Shown: piece after piece, positions 39,624 through 50,066 of the stretch
Layout: the number at the start of each line of letters is the position of its first letter
How positions within the stretch are numbered: the first letter of the stretch is position 1
Origin: Atrina japonica
Lineage: Eukaryota > Mollusca > Bivalvia > Pterioida > Pinnidae
Direction of reading: 5' to 3'
Length of the DNA stretch: 64,000 bases
Assembly: GCA_030159075.1 (NCBI GenBank)
Contig: BROG01000508.1
Coordinates: 469,501-533,500 of the forward strand
Translations under genes and position numbers: made by a program
The notes under the pieces: model-generated
The model's database searches: none
The model's input: only the letters and a program-made list of their open reading frames with translations
What the model was told of the DNA's origin: nothing

Positions 39624-42111
39624 TGAGAGCTCGTTACAAATTTAATTCTGTATTTGAAAAATCTTAACGAATACTTTTGTCAAATTTGGTTAGAACCTCG
39701 CTGGATCCTCAGCTGGCATTTTGTGTGTGGTGAGGGGGGAGATATGCTATTAAACTTTATTTTTGCCTGTTGTCTTATCCAGAATTTAGATTTACAGGAA
39801 CCTGTATTTCTCATCCATAAAAAAGTTAAGTAACTGGCGTCAGGAAAAAGATACTGTGACGTGAAGCAACCAGTAGTAAAATGACAGACTTTATTCATGT
39901 ACATAAAGTATTTGTGTTTGTCAAAACATTTCATTTCCCTAAGTTATTGATGGAAGAAAACTTAAGATAAATAGAGTTGTCTTTCCTTACAAAATTTCTC
40001 TTGGAAAATAGAATCTGCATTTTCACTACAATATACAGAACTTAATGATACTAATAACTACAAAAGCTTTCTAAGGTTGGGATAAATAATTTCAAATATT
40101 GTTATCCTTTTTTGAAATACTGAATGAGAAATTATTTTACCTGATTTTCCGATGAGCATTTCTGTACCACATTACACAGAGACGGGTCATCCCAATTTTG
40201 ACAATGGAAGCATGTCAAATTAACACTGGCTAAAATGTGAAGAAATTGAGAAATGTGTATGTTTCGAAGCATCGGTTGTTTTAGTTATATAAACGAAACG
40301 TATAATATCAGGTCATGATATGGAAATAAACCGAAGAAGAATATGCATACTCACCGCAAATCGAAAAAGACAATAAACCTGAAAAAGAAATCGATCGTTG
40401 CAGTTAAATACTGTGGATTTAAAATAAATATAATGTGATCCGCAGCAACTAGAAAAAAAACATGAATGGATGGCAGTAGTTTCGTAGGTTCACAAACGAA
40501 AGGTAACGAGTTCCGAGCCTATCAGACCTTGGATAAACCGTATCTACGATTTCGATGATTACGGTTGCAATAACAAAAAAAAAGAATCTCTCATAATATA
40601 TTATTCTACTCCTTTAATATCCGTGTATAACGATTCTAACCATAGGCAATCGTACCTACTGATTTCATTTCAACCCATGTCAAATTTTTTCATTTCTAAA
40701 GTACCCATGTCTATTTATTTGATTTCTGGTGTCCCTGTGTCTACTGATTTTATTTGTGAAGTATACGTGTCTATTGATTTTATTTGTAAAGTATACGTGT
40801 CTATTGATTTTATTTGTAAAGTATACGTGTCTAATGATTTTCTTTGTGAAGTATACGTGTCTATTGATTTTATTTCTAAAGTATATATTTGTGTATATTC
40901 ATTTTATTTCTGGGAAACACTTTTCTACTGATTTTATATCTGGATTAATTGTTTCTTCTGATTCTACGTTTAGAGTATTCCTGCCTTGTTACTGTTCATT
41001 GTTTTTATATTACCTCAAGAATTGCATCTTCAATTCACACTTTGGTTTCAATGTAGTGTACTATTTATAACTTAAAGAAAAATGTGGCATACTGATTTTC
41101 GGATTTTGCATGAACCAAAATGAAAGTTATTAAAAGTTATTTAGCAATGATATTGATATCAAATAACTATACTATCATATTGTGTCATCGAAGAAGCCAT
41201 TGACTGAACAAATGAAATAATCCATCGCCAACATCGACATCAAAAATCGCTTGATGATAATTGTATAAACCCTACAGGCCATAATAGACTGGTCATAAAC
41301 GATAGGAAGAATATACCATTCAGATACTCAGGGGTGAAAGGGTTACTAATTCACTATAGAAACGATCGATTAAATCAGAAGCAAAATGCCGTGTCGTGTT
41401 ATAAAACGTTTATTTAACGTTTTCATGGGATAAAGAAAACACCACAAAAGTTAGAGACAATGTTATTCATTTCACACATTGATTGATATTTGATACTGAT
41501 TGGACTGGTTACAGTTTTCGACGTTACCTTTTTAACTTTTTATTCGGAATTATTTAGAGTTATATATTCAAATTAAAACTATACTTTTATATATCATGTG
41601 ATATAACACCACTTATATTTGAAAATGCATGTCCATTTCAATTCCAACAATGCTATATTATTGGTTGTCGTTCGTTGATAAAGCATCGTATTTACATACA
41701 ATTCAGAACGTTTTACGATTTGCTCAAAGATAAACAACATATAGAACAATGTACACGACACAAATTGTGACCCTTTGGTCAGTACTTTCATATGATGTCC
41801 CAATGACAGTACTGTAATTTAGCAGTATGTTAGAACTGTCTGTATCTTAAATAGATTATATCAAAATATTATATGTCCAATATCTGTGTTTGGGGCCTTT
41901 TTTCGGTCTTTCTTTTTCTGACTTTTATTTTGTTTTGGCCCATGCTCCCGCTATAAGTTTTGGGAAGAATATTGTACAATAAGATAAGAATTGTCAATTA
42001 TCTAAAGATGTACATCTAATATCAGGTGAATAAGATTCAACAGGGAAATACAAGATTAATTTTACCTGCAAAATACCACCAAAGTACTTGAAACTTAAAC
42101 CTGAAATTCAT
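36566..42111 (-). CDS. Ly6/uPAR (three-finger) domain protein A
   Basis: Exons on the minus strand: 42111-42066 (ATG and first half of a signal peptide), 40378-40355 (24-nt microexon), 40229-40141, 38837-38766, and 36746 to about 36650, 36590 or 36566 (end uncertain). Phases join as 1, 1, 0, 0. The product begins with a hydrophobic signal peptide (QVLWWYFAGLLSFSICA) followed by a ten-cysteine Ly6 domain: NLTCFHC, SLC, QKC, VCIVTET, LGC, FCSG and the hallmark KCCDNDVCNN. All ten cysteines are in order. After NNVKP the frame becomes Ser/Thr-rich, and three phase-1 donors lie there that would splice into the lectin domain downstream. Without splicing it runs to a stop at 36396. Likely secreted or surface-attached; ligand unknown. 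Paralogous exon for exon to the gene at 50302-57444. Ly6 proteins often modulate nicotinic receptors (family knowledge). Confidence 0.78.
36790..37215 (-). mobile_element. Retrozyme-like dimer, two degenerate hammerheads 328 bp apart
   Basis: On the minus strand TTGATGA boxes end at 37181 and 36853, each followed by an AATTGAC or AATGAC stem II arm and a (C)GATTG-like segment. The unit between them contains TTTTTGGCCTTGTATTA, the family signature. Both have C3 changed to T in the core, and the second has also lost GAAA, so neither is expected to cleave. Lies in the last intron of Ly6 gene A, same strand as the gene. Confidence 0.5.
37216..38175. other. Ly6 A intron, nothing recognised
   Basis: AT-rich intron sequence with no exon-like frame noted. 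Confidence 0.3.
38179..38205. repeat. Poly-A run
   Basis: About 26 consecutive A bases. Confidence 0.9.
38355..38628 (-). mobile_element. Family 1 SINE
   Basis: Reverse complement of the full family: 3' end at the left (GTCCCACTCAAGAATATTTC), GTGCCGACACCGTGCTGACA, and the tRNA-like head at the right (GAACTCACGACC, CTACCGACTGAGCCAGGC). Confidence 0.85.
38905..39065 (+). pseudogene. Fossil C-terminus of a LINE reverse transcriptase
   Basis: One frame reads WTPEGMRKRGRPK, a tail motif typical of non-LTR (endonuclease-reverse transcriptase) proteins, and is then broken by two stops. The rest of the element is absent. Confidence 0.5.
39195..39460 (+). mobile_element. RT-tail dispersed repeat copy
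   Basis: TAGCGGTTGTTGAGTCGTGT, GACTGTGGACTTATGGTGGG, TCCAGAGGTCTGTGTTTGTC, ATCCTGGACGTCCTGAA. The 3' end is disturbed by a local duplication. Confidence 0.65.
39540..39618 (+). repeat. Family 3 tRNA-like fragment plus short (TA)n
   Basis: GCCGTAGGTCGAGAGTTC then CCCCAGCCGAGACATGG, followed by TA dinucleotides. Confidence 0.5.
40705..40897 (+). repeat. 30-bp minisatellite
   Basis: About six units of GTGTCTATTGATTTTATTTG + TAAAGTATAC. The 30-bp period keeps two frames open and explains the apparent proteins here. Confidence 0.85.
40980..42050. other. Ly6 A first intron, nothing recognised
   Basis: Lies between the microexon and the proposed first exon; no gene-like feature seen. Confidence 0.3.
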
Positions 42112-42529
42112 ATCCGGAGCTGCTCAGATAGTTTTTCTTATCACAATAATTTAGAGGTCAACCATTCGTGATAATTCGAGGTTTAATATCTTTCCAGATA
42201 GCAACTTTTCGATAGATAGAATGAATAAAATTCTTGACGCACAAATTATATTCTGGTAATATAAGGATATTATTACCACTGATGAGTGGGGAATGGTGGT
42301 GATACGTGGTCGAAGTTTTTTTTACATGTGTCGTACAATTTAGTTGGCGGCAATTACCCATCAGTGTCTAAAACAACTGAGCATGGCATATTAGAATCCA
42401 TATAACCGGGCGGGGGTAAAGTCTTGTGAGCCTTTTCTTGACCTGGACGAGTTTAAACTTTAGGTTATAAAGTATACCATTAAAATTGCACCGACTGCAG
42501 TGACCGTTCCTCTTTGTCATCATACATAA

Positions 42530-42612
42530 GATAGTATCCACTGAGGAATAAAAAGTTTCCCCTGAAGCTTGCCTTAACCGAAAAGTGAGTAGAATCATCC
42601 GTATGATAATAT
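42530..42612. repeat. Dispersed repeat (same as 33640-33765)
   Basis: GAGGAATAAAAAGTTTCCCC, GTAGAATCATCCGTATGATA. Confidence 0.5.
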
Positions 42613-43154
42613 AAAACATCTCAAATACCAAAGTATAAATCTTTAGGATGTCCAGGACATAGATACAAATCCTGCAAAAATGTACAAACACATACCTCTG
42701 GAAACCAAGAGGTGGGATCAAATGCCATGGAGAAGTAAGCATCCCCTGTCGACCGGTCACACCCGCCGTGAGTCCGCAGTCAAGTCCAAATGAAATACGT
42801 GAGGAACGAATACTCGTCACAATTGGTACAGACGTCTCAACAACCGCCAACGAAAAGGAAACTCAATATTTCACCCAGTGAAACAGAGTAATCGCAAACA
42901 AGATTATCATTCCGACCGTAAAATTTGCGGAACGTTGACATCAAACGCGGTTTCCGATATCCCTGTGTCAATAATTTGTCAGTGAGTAGTTTACATCTGT
43001 ATATGAAATGTGCATATGTTGAACACACCCTGGCATATCGGATCATTTGTGAATATAAAATCCAATCCTTCTTAAATGGGTGATATTTACGTGGGATGTT
43101 TATTCTACCGCAAATGGAAAATTTACGGTGGGAAAAGGTTATTCTGCACCGCAA
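42612..43154 (-). mobile_element. Longest RT-tail repeat, carrying a reverse-transcriptase-like C-terminus
   Basis: Minus strand: an open frame (43154-42837) contains SQMIRYARVCSTYAHF, CKLLTDKLLTQGYRKPRLMS and FRKFYGR, which I recall as the C-terminal part of multicopy RT-domain proteins in bivalve, cnidarian and fish genomes. It runs directly into the non-coding tail (CGGTTGTTGAGACGTCTGTA ... GTCCTGGACATCCTAAAGAT) shared by about ten copies in this window. This copy defines the family's orientation. Class not determined. Confidence 0.7.
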
Positions 43155-43159
43155 TAATA

Positions 43160-43785
43160 TATATATATATATATCAGAAGGGTATCTATTACTCTAAAAG
43201 TATGAAGCTGTACTATAAAGGCAATTAGACATGATCAGTAAATTGCTATATAAAGTAACGTGACCCGGTAAGAGCAAAAGATGCAGCGCCCCCTGAAACA
43301 TTACAGTCAGACATGTTGAATCAGACTGCAACATCGTCGCTTATTCGGCCAAGAAATTGCTCGAGATAGCCCATAGTAGTCTAAGATCGCTTCGACCTTC
43401 AGCAACATGATACTTCTTTCCTATCTCAGCTATGACTGTCTCTAGCAAGCTTAAGGTTGACGACATCTTGTAAACAAAAAATATCTGTATGCACATATAC
43501 AAATAGTAAGATTGAATTAAAGATTTGCAAACGAATAATTGTCACACTGGATTTCTCGAACTATTTTCACAAACTAAATTGGCATTTCAGATTTTTTATG
43601 CCTGTGTATATCAATTTCTGTATTATACATCAGCCTAACTAGTTAGAAAAAGAAAGGGTTAAAAACAGCTAATGTCACTTCAATGTTTCCCGACAAATTC
43701 TATTATACTGAAAACAACTAATTTGCAACTAAGCCTAAGCAATCCTTATTTAAAGAATTACTTCCCTTTGTTTGCTTCTCGCATT
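43160..43785. other. Intergenic, short (TA)n at 43158-43175, otherwise nothing recognised
   Basis: No coding frame worth calling. Confidence 0.3.
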
Positions 43786-43789
43786 TCTT

Positions 43790-43965
43790 TGATATTTCGA
43801 GTCCCGCTGGAACCTAAGCTGATATTTGTGAGAAAAGTTGCCCGTTTACTTGCGGAAGGTCGGTTGTTTCTTCCCGGGCACTGTATATTCGAGTTCTCTC
43901 CTCCACCATTAAAAACTGGCCGCCTATAACTGAAAATTGTTGAGTGTGGCATAGACACTATTTAA
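43790..43965 (+). mobile_element. SINE family 2, 5'-truncated
   Basis: GGAACCTAAGCTGATATTTG, GTTTACTTGCGGAAGG, TTCTCTCCTCCACCATTAAA, GTGTGGCATAGACA. Confidence 0.7.
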
Positions 43966-43988
43966 AATTTTAAAAATCCATCTGTTGT

Positions 43989-44192
43989 ACATATGCATGG
44001 CACGCCAAAACACATAAAAGAGTTAAACCTTGTTATTCTCAGTAACCAACACCCATAAAACTAGGATTAAGTGGAGAGAAATTAGGTTGAACTTGTAACC
44101 AACTTTAACTTGAGAAAAACTAATGTTTATCTGGAGAAAAACTAGGTTAAACTCATTAATATGATTTTGGCATGCCATACATATGCATAACA
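43989..44192. mobile_element. Putative MITE with about 22-bp inverted ends
   Basis: Left ATATGCATGGCACGCCAAAA, right (reverse complement) ATATGTATGGCATGCCAAAA. Internally, AGAAAAACTA-type words repeat. Confidence 0.5.
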
Positions 44193-44741
44193 TAATACAT
44201 ATTGGTGAACCAAATTACATATCTTGCAAACTTTAGATTTTTTGGGGATGTCGAAGGATTACTTCCTGTTTAGATATAGTTCCTATGACAACCATTGTGA
44301 CGGACATGTGATATTGATCCATTTAACTCGAAACTTTAATAATGAACATTTTCGATCAATCGCTAATGTGAAAAAATGTGATACAATTTAAACATTGTTC
44401 GATTGCTTTTCAAATGTGTATCCAGCGCCATATTTAATGGACGTTTATGTATTAAGGGATGCTTCAATAATTTTAAAAAGAATAGATCAAACAATATTAT
44501 ACTTTTATAGAATACTTTTTTTATGTGTTTTGTGACATATATATTAGAATCTTCTTAAAACACACTTCAACTTTAAACGCATTGGAAAGCAAAATGATTT
44601 CGTTCCATTACAACGGAATCCGTAGCGATTAGGCCGCCTGCCGTCTCAGCAATGTCAGTCAAATTGCTTTTCCTGTATGTTTAAATATATATTATTAAAC
44701 AAATATGGTCAAAAACTTCTGTTTTAATCACTGCAAGAAGG

Positions 44742-44742
<1 letters not shown>

Positions 44743-44779
<37 letters not shown>
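44743..44779. repeat. (CA)n microsatellite
   Basis: Uninterrupted CA run. Confidence 0.95.
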
Positions 44780-44783
<4 letters not shown>

Positions 44784-44904
44784 AGTAGTTTGATTAGTTT
44801 ATAAGTTTCTGACAAATGGTACTGATTGTGCACCTTTATTGGTTGATATCGTTTTGTATTCATATGAAGCGGAATTGATAGACTATGCTCTACACAGGAA
44901 ATAA

Positions 44905-45067
44905 ACAGCTAGCATCTCGGTTCAATTTTACTTTTGGGTACATCGGCGACGTCCTGTCTATGAATAATCCAGAATTTTATAATTATCTCGGCAAGATATG
45001 TCCTGTTGAGATTGAGACGACAGTCCGTATAAAACGGTATCAGTTAGATAACTGGAAAAGGATTTGA
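44905..45067 (+). pseudogene. Reverse-transcriptase fragment with mutated catalytic box
   Basis: The frame reads FNFTFGYIGDVLSMNNPEF, matching the YIDD-box region (YIDDVLSLNNP-like) of the same kind of RT protein whose C-terminus is seen at 42837-43154. The first catalytic Asp is Gly here (YIGD), and the frame stops soon after. It is in the 5' flank of the channel gene and is not part of it. Confidence 0.55.
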
Positions 45068-45264
45068 ATTGTTTTGAGAAATCTATAATAATTGTTCTGT
45101 CAGTCAGCCTCTGTGAATAATAATATTACTTGAATTGATAATCCATACTGTGTACTCATAAAAAAAACCCAATCATATCGCATACTTAACATTCAACCAC
45201 AGTTTTTACATAATACATTATGCTTTGCAACGCTATTTTCCTGCAGTGACACCTTGGCACTTAA

Positions 45265-46482
45265 ATGATGAACATGGATGTATTCTATTTCACATTAATT
45301 ATATGTCAATTTCACTTCGCTGTGGGACAGTCGTACCAGGACTACATTGCTTTGCAAAAAAACCTGCTGTTGAATTATTCTAAGTATGCAAGACCCATTG
45401 AAGATCAACAACAGCCGGTCTTGGTCCACGCTGGTTTCTATCTGAATTCAATTGTAGCATTTGATGAAATCACCGGAACATTAAAATTAAGTGGTGCGTT
45501 TCATTTAAAGTGGGAAGACCAATTTATTCGTTGGAATGCATCCGAATTTATGATTTGGAAGGTCTACTTTCCAAGGAAGATGATCTGGATTCCGGAAATG
45601 CTTCTTCGAAACTCAGTAGATACATTTGAGATGACGAGTAGACACAAAGGAACAGATGACAACAGTGTAGAATTCCAGCACAACGGTCGAGCGACTTTCA
45701 ACGTAAAAGGTGTGTTTAATACAATATGTGAACCAAATATATATCTGTATCCGAATGATGGACACGAATGTAATGTTTTGATATCACCTATAAATATAAA
45801 ATCACAAGTTTCTCTCACCACTCAGGCCGATGGTTGCAGGCTTTTAGATACTTTCAGCAATAAGGAATGGGAAATATTATCTACATCCGGGCAAAATACG
45901 GTTTTTTACGACCGTTACACCGTGATAGTGTATACTTTGAAAATAAAGCGACGCCCGATGTTCCTTATAATGAATGTTGTAGCGCCTGTAGTAGCTCTCA
46001 GTTTTGTCAATGCATTCGTGTTTCTTTTACCGTTCTCGTCTGGTGAAAGAATTTCATTTGCGGTGACGATTTTGCTATCATTTGTTGTTTTTCAAAACAT
46101 CATAACAACCAACCTACCCCAGATCAGTGATCCAGTATGTTTATTTAATATCTATATGCTCGTGGAAATCTTCATCAGCGTTCTTATTACATTATCCGTC
46201 ATTGCCACTTCCAATATGCATGACCGAACCACAGAAAACGTTTTACAAACCGGAAGTGTAGATAGAGGGCGCTGTCTTCTTCCTTGTTGTAGAAAACGAA
46301 ACAAGTTTGACTCTTGGTCTCAGCGTAAAAAAAAGAATGAAAATTTACCAAACGGAGACATCAAAGAACACAAAAATTGGAGACACACTGCTGAGGGATT
46401 TGATAAATATTTATTCTGGATTTTCTCCATCATCTCTTTTGTAGCAACATCTGCATTCTTTACAATGATGTTGATCGGTTGA
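45265..46482 (+). CDS. Cys-loop ligand-gated ion channel subunit, nicotinic-receptor-like, intronless
   Basis: 405 residues in one exon. A signal peptide (about 1-21) is followed by the ligand-binding domain and four membrane helices: M1 about 233-255, M2 261-283, M3 291-315, M4 381-404. The signature Cys-loop is C155 and C169 with exactly 13 residues between (CEPNIYLYPNDGHEC). M2 begins SGERISFAVTILLS, matching nicotinic SGEKVSLGITVLLS; Glu at -1' and no Pro-Ala insertion point to a cation-selective pore. Unusual: no adjacent Cys pair in loop C, no loop B Trp, and Thr at 20' instead of the outer-ring Glu, so it is a divergent, non-alpha type and may not bind acetylcholine alone. The M3-M4 loop is short with a Cys/Lys/Arg-rich stretch. 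The first ATG (MMNM) is used; a possible acceptor at 45234-45246 suggests a 5' UTR intron. Confidence 0.92.
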   Translation: MMNMDVFYFTLIICQFHFAVGQSYQDYIALQKNLLLNYSKYARPIEDQQQPVLVHAGFYLNSIVAFDEITGTLKLSGAFHLKWEDQFIRWNASEFMIWKVYFPRKMIWIPEMLLRNSVDTFEMTSRHKGTDDNSVEFQHNGRATFNVKGVFNTICEPNIYLYPNDGHECNVLISPINIKSQVSLTTQADGCRLLDTFSNKEWEILSTSGQNTVFYDRYTVIVYTLKIKRRPMFLIMNVVAPVVALSFVNAFVFLLPFSSGERISFAVTILLSFVVFQNIITTNLPQISDPVCLFNIYMLVEIFISVLITLSVIATSNMHDRTTENVLQTGSVDRGRCLLPCCRKRNKFDSWSQRKKKNENLPNGDIKEHKNWRHTAEGFDKYLFWIFSIISFVATSAFFTMMLIG

Positions 46483-46541
46483 AGTTTGTATATTTGCACT
46501 TACCATTTGTATTGACTGAGACCTTTCTCGTTGTGTCAGAC

Positions 46542-46547
46542 AATAAA
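46542..46547 (+). promoter_or_regulatory. Polyadenylation signal of the channel gene
   Basis: AATAAA about 60 bp after the stop codon. The duplicated copy downstream has AATCAA at the same place. Confidence 0.6.
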
Positions 46548-46559
46548 CGTATACTGACA

Positions 46560-47240
46560 AAATCGAAATTGTAAACATTAGGATAAAACAAGCCTCATCC
46601 TTTTTTTTGTCTAATTTTGGAAGTTTAAGAGATTAGCTTGTGTGTATATGCGATTGCTACATTAATTAAAAATATTTATTTTCAAAAAGTAAATATCTAA
46701 TGAAAATTAATATAATTAGAAGATGGGGCGAATTAATGAATGTTTTGCAAAAAATGAAAAATAAAATAAAGAAACTTTTTTACAACATAATTGGAAATAG
46801 TATGAATAAATAAATAAAAATATTTTGAATATTGTTGAGGTCATTTCAATACATGTTTACTATTATTTTCATTAAAATGAGTTGTTTAATTAACTGGTCA
46901 ATGCACTTATAATCTAATCATGTATATTTCAATATTTTGATATAACAAGTATTATCTTTATACAAATATAAGTTTTAGCTGATACGATTTTAAATTATCA
47001 CTTGGTTTTATTACATTTCTTGCATATTAGTCTGGGTATTGGTGATCCAATAAGTAAATTAAATGAACAAGCAAACAAATTAATTCGTTTTGTCCCGATT
47101 GTCCGATATTTTGAAATTCAATTGTTTTTTTAACGATCGAAGCTAACACTGATTTTTGTAGAACAATCTGGACAAAATATGAGGGACAATCAGATGATCC
47201 CCTTTTTATTCAACTGCATGTATCAAGTGTGTGATTTAAA
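46560..47240. other. 3' flank of channel gene, nothing recognised
   Basis: AT-rich, no repeats or exons noted. Confidence 0.3.
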
Positions 47241-47254
47241 GGGACATTTGCTGT

Positions 47255-47540
47255 GTTTAGTTTCAAAAGAAATTCTTTGCTTTTTAATGCTTAGATTGAT
47301 ATACAATAACAAAAAATAGATATGCACAGGCATAGAAATCCTTAAATTCCTATATATTTTGTGGAGATTGCTTGTGAAACCCAGTTGGGCAGTTCTTCAC
47401 TTGCAAGTGTCTAATTCAACCTTACTATTTGTTTATGAATACCACACTGGACCTGACCTTGTTTTCACAAAGTATATAAGGAATGTAGGAGGTTTTATGT
47501 TTGTGTATAGCTCTTATTTGTTATTGCACATCACGCACAA
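47255..47540 (+). repeat. Dispersed repeat (second copy of 985-1245)
   Basis: See the first copy for shared blocks. Confidence 0.5.
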
Positions 47541-48048
47541 GTAATAAAAGTAGAAATAGTTATTTGTAAAATCAGCTAATTCTTATTCCTATTTTTTCCT
47601 GTGAGAAAAAATATTGTGGATTTGATGTATAGGTCTACCAAGGTAAATTGGCACATCCGGGTTCTACCAGAAACCAAAACAATGTGGTCTGTTTTCAAAA
47701 AAAAGGTTGAACAGATATAACGCATTGCATTGCACGGATTCCATGCATTACTGAATCTCATATTTTGTGTCACTTCTGTTATGAGTTTATTTAGCCTAGT
47801 TATGTTTATAGGCATGTGTCAATTTACCTTGTAAGGCCTATACTTCTATATTGAAATACATTCATTTTCATTACATCTTTTTGGATATTATGGCTAAATA
47901 ATTTCGAATCAAGGGATTTATATATTTTCATACATGAGGGGTATGTAGGTAGCAGGCACTTTGGTTTTTTCTTCATGTTTGAAAACTGTTTTATTACATT
48001 TTTGAGGCATCAAAATCGCTGCCTTCTTGCTTGATTTGCAGACCTGGT

Positions 48049-48424
48049 GGTACTTAAAATGGCTTCATCGTATGAATAAAGCATATTTCTTCCCTGCTCC
48101 TGTTCATGACAGCGTGAAAAAATGAGCAGAAATTACCAAACGGAGACAACAAAGAACACATGAATTGGAAGCACACTGCTGAGCGGTTTGATAAATATTT
48201 ATTCTGGATTTTCTCAATCATCTCCTTTTTAGCAACATTTGCATTCATTACAACGATGTTGATCGGTTGAAGTTTGTATATTTGCATTTATCAATTGTAT
48301 TGACTTAGACCTATCTCGTTGTGTCAAGCAATCAACGTTTACTGACAAAATCGAAATTGATGGTACTTAAAATGGCTTCATCGTATGAATAAAGCATAAA
48401 TCTTACCTGCTCCTGCTAATGACA
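48049..48424 (+). repeat. About 65-bp direct repeats flanking a duplicated channel fragment
   Basis: GGTACTTAAAATGGCTTCAT, CGTATGAATAAAGCATA and CCTGCTCCTG occur at 48049-48112 and again at 48360-48424 with few differences. The insert between them is the pseudogene fragment listed separately. Confidence 0.75.
48113..48359 (+). pseudogene. Duplicated C-terminus (M4) and 3' UTR of the channel gene
   Basis: Matches 46321-46570: LPNGD, KEH, then HTAE-FDKYLFWIFSII and the stop TGA after MLIG, then 3' UTR (GTTTGTATATTTGCA, CTCGTTGTGTCA). About 90% identical by eye. No M1-M3 sequence, so it cannot make a channel. Confidence 0.85.
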
Positions 48425-48569
48425 TCACCATTTTTTTCAACATTTATTTCGTTGAAATTTAATTACAAAATATTACTCTCAACGTGATCATACAGTTACC
48501 ATTGGCAACCATTGTGATAGGCCATTTACTACAGATTGATTATTTTCACACGGCTGTTATATGTATATG

Positions 48570-48760
48570 ATTGGATGTATTTTGTCTTCCGGTCTGCGAG
48601 TCCGTCCTTTCGACCTTTACGATATGTATTTTGACTTCCGGTCTGCGAGTACGTCCTTTCGACCTTTACATGTATGAGATGTATTTTGACTTCCGGTCTG
48701 GAGTCCGTCCTTTCGACCTTTACGTGTATGAGATGTATTTTGACTTCCGGTCAATGAATA
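48570..48760 (+). repeat. Minisatellite, about 55-bp unit, 3-4 copies
   Basis: Units of GATGTATTTTGACTTCCGGT + CTGCGAGTCCGTCCTTTCGA + CCTTTACGTGTAT. Confidence 0.85.
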
Positions 48761-49082
48761 TTGTCCTTATTTTAAACTTGCTACACTTGGTACAAAAGGT
48801 TATTTTGTGTTGACAGTATGTCAGTTCAACTCCTGTGTGTATACAATACTTATTTTAGAGTTAATTCACTTCGGATCTGATTCACCGTTTCTTGATAATA
48901 TGCTTAAAATAGTTTCTTTTGCACATTTTTTCAGTGTTCGATTTTTATTACAAAAACCATATTCAACAAAATTATATGTGTTACAAATTTTAGTTATCAA
49001 GGATGTTACTGATGCCGTTCACTTTAGACACCGTGTCTGTGGCAACCATTGTGACCAATGAATGATATCGGAAACTATGGCT

Positions 49083-49290
49083 CTATGAACCATGAAGTCT
49101 CTCACTTCTGGTCAGCGAAGACCCGATGAAACCTAAGTCAATTTTTGTGAGAAAGTTCTCCAGTTTACTTGCGGAAAGCCGGTGGTCTCTTCCCGGTTGC
49201 ATCGTAAACGGTTTCTCTCCTCCAGCATTAAAATTTGGCAGCCGCCATATAATTGAAAAATTATCGAGTGTGGTGTTGAGAACACGTAAA
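49083..49290 (+). mobile_element. SINE family 2
   Basis: ATGAAGTCTCTCACTTCTGG, GAAACCTAAGTCAATTTTTG, TTTACTTGCGGAAAGCCGGT, TTTCTCTCCTCCAGCATTAA. Confidence 0.7.
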
Positions 49291-49299
49291 CATTTCAAA

Positions 49300-49980
49300 T
49301 TCCGAAACCTTGATAAACAAAGATATTTGAGAGTTGCCAATATGAATACTTATTTACATTGTTAACAATACTGTTTGATTTGGTTTTTTAAAAATATATC
49401 CATTGTCATATTAATTGCTTATATCACTCTCCGATCTCGAAAATCAAACACAGTACTCAACTTGTACGTGCATCTCCAGCATTTTATGTGATTTTTTGTA
49501 CACGCTCAAGTACTAGTAGCTGCTTTGTTATTACATTTTAGAATTTTAAATAGGACATTCTGTAATAGAGCTAGCTTCAGTCGTTTGAAAAATCGCAGTT
49601 CAAATAAAAACTTTGTGTATGGAATATTTTACATTTAGTTTGTTGAATATATATCTAAACTTCCTAAAGTACATATTCAAATTTTTAAAAACGAATAAAA
49701 AAAACCATTTCGGAAATCAAACAAGATTTTCCATTATTTCATTCGATTAAATAAAAAGGAATTTGAGAACAGTAAGCCTGTTTTCAGATCAATACTCTCT
49801 GTTTACAATGCATTTTAAAATGGGCATTAGCTACGTTTTCCGAAAAAAACAACAGCTAATATCCTTTTAACAAAGTTGAAATTATTTGTTAAATGATAAA
49901 ATGGAACAGGAATAATACACTTATTTTACGTGTTACATATAAAATATTTATGTAATCTGTAATCTGAAGCCGTATAACGC
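49300..49980. other. Intergenic, nothing recognised
   Basis: AT-rich sequence between a SINE and a microsatellite. Confidence 0.3.
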
Positions 49981-49986
49981 ACAGAT

Positions 49987-49987
<1 letters not shown>

Positions 49988-50062
<75 letters not shown>
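49988..50062. repeat. (TA)n then (GA)n
   Basis: Compound microsatellite. Confidence 0.95.

Positions 50063-50066
<4 letters not shown>

Noticed and set aside
40623..41070. Frames of 102 and 113 codons
   Set aside because: Products of a 30-bp tandem repeat within a Ly6 intron.
42368..42850. 160-codon minus-strand frame
   Set aside because: It translates the non-coding tail of the RT-tail repeat; other copies of the tail have stops in this frame.
43672..43958. Frames on both strands (85 and 66 codons)
   Set aside because: They lie inside a SINE family 2 copy.
45564..45821. 85-codon frame antisense to the channel gene
   Set aside because: Shadow of the coding frame on the other strand.
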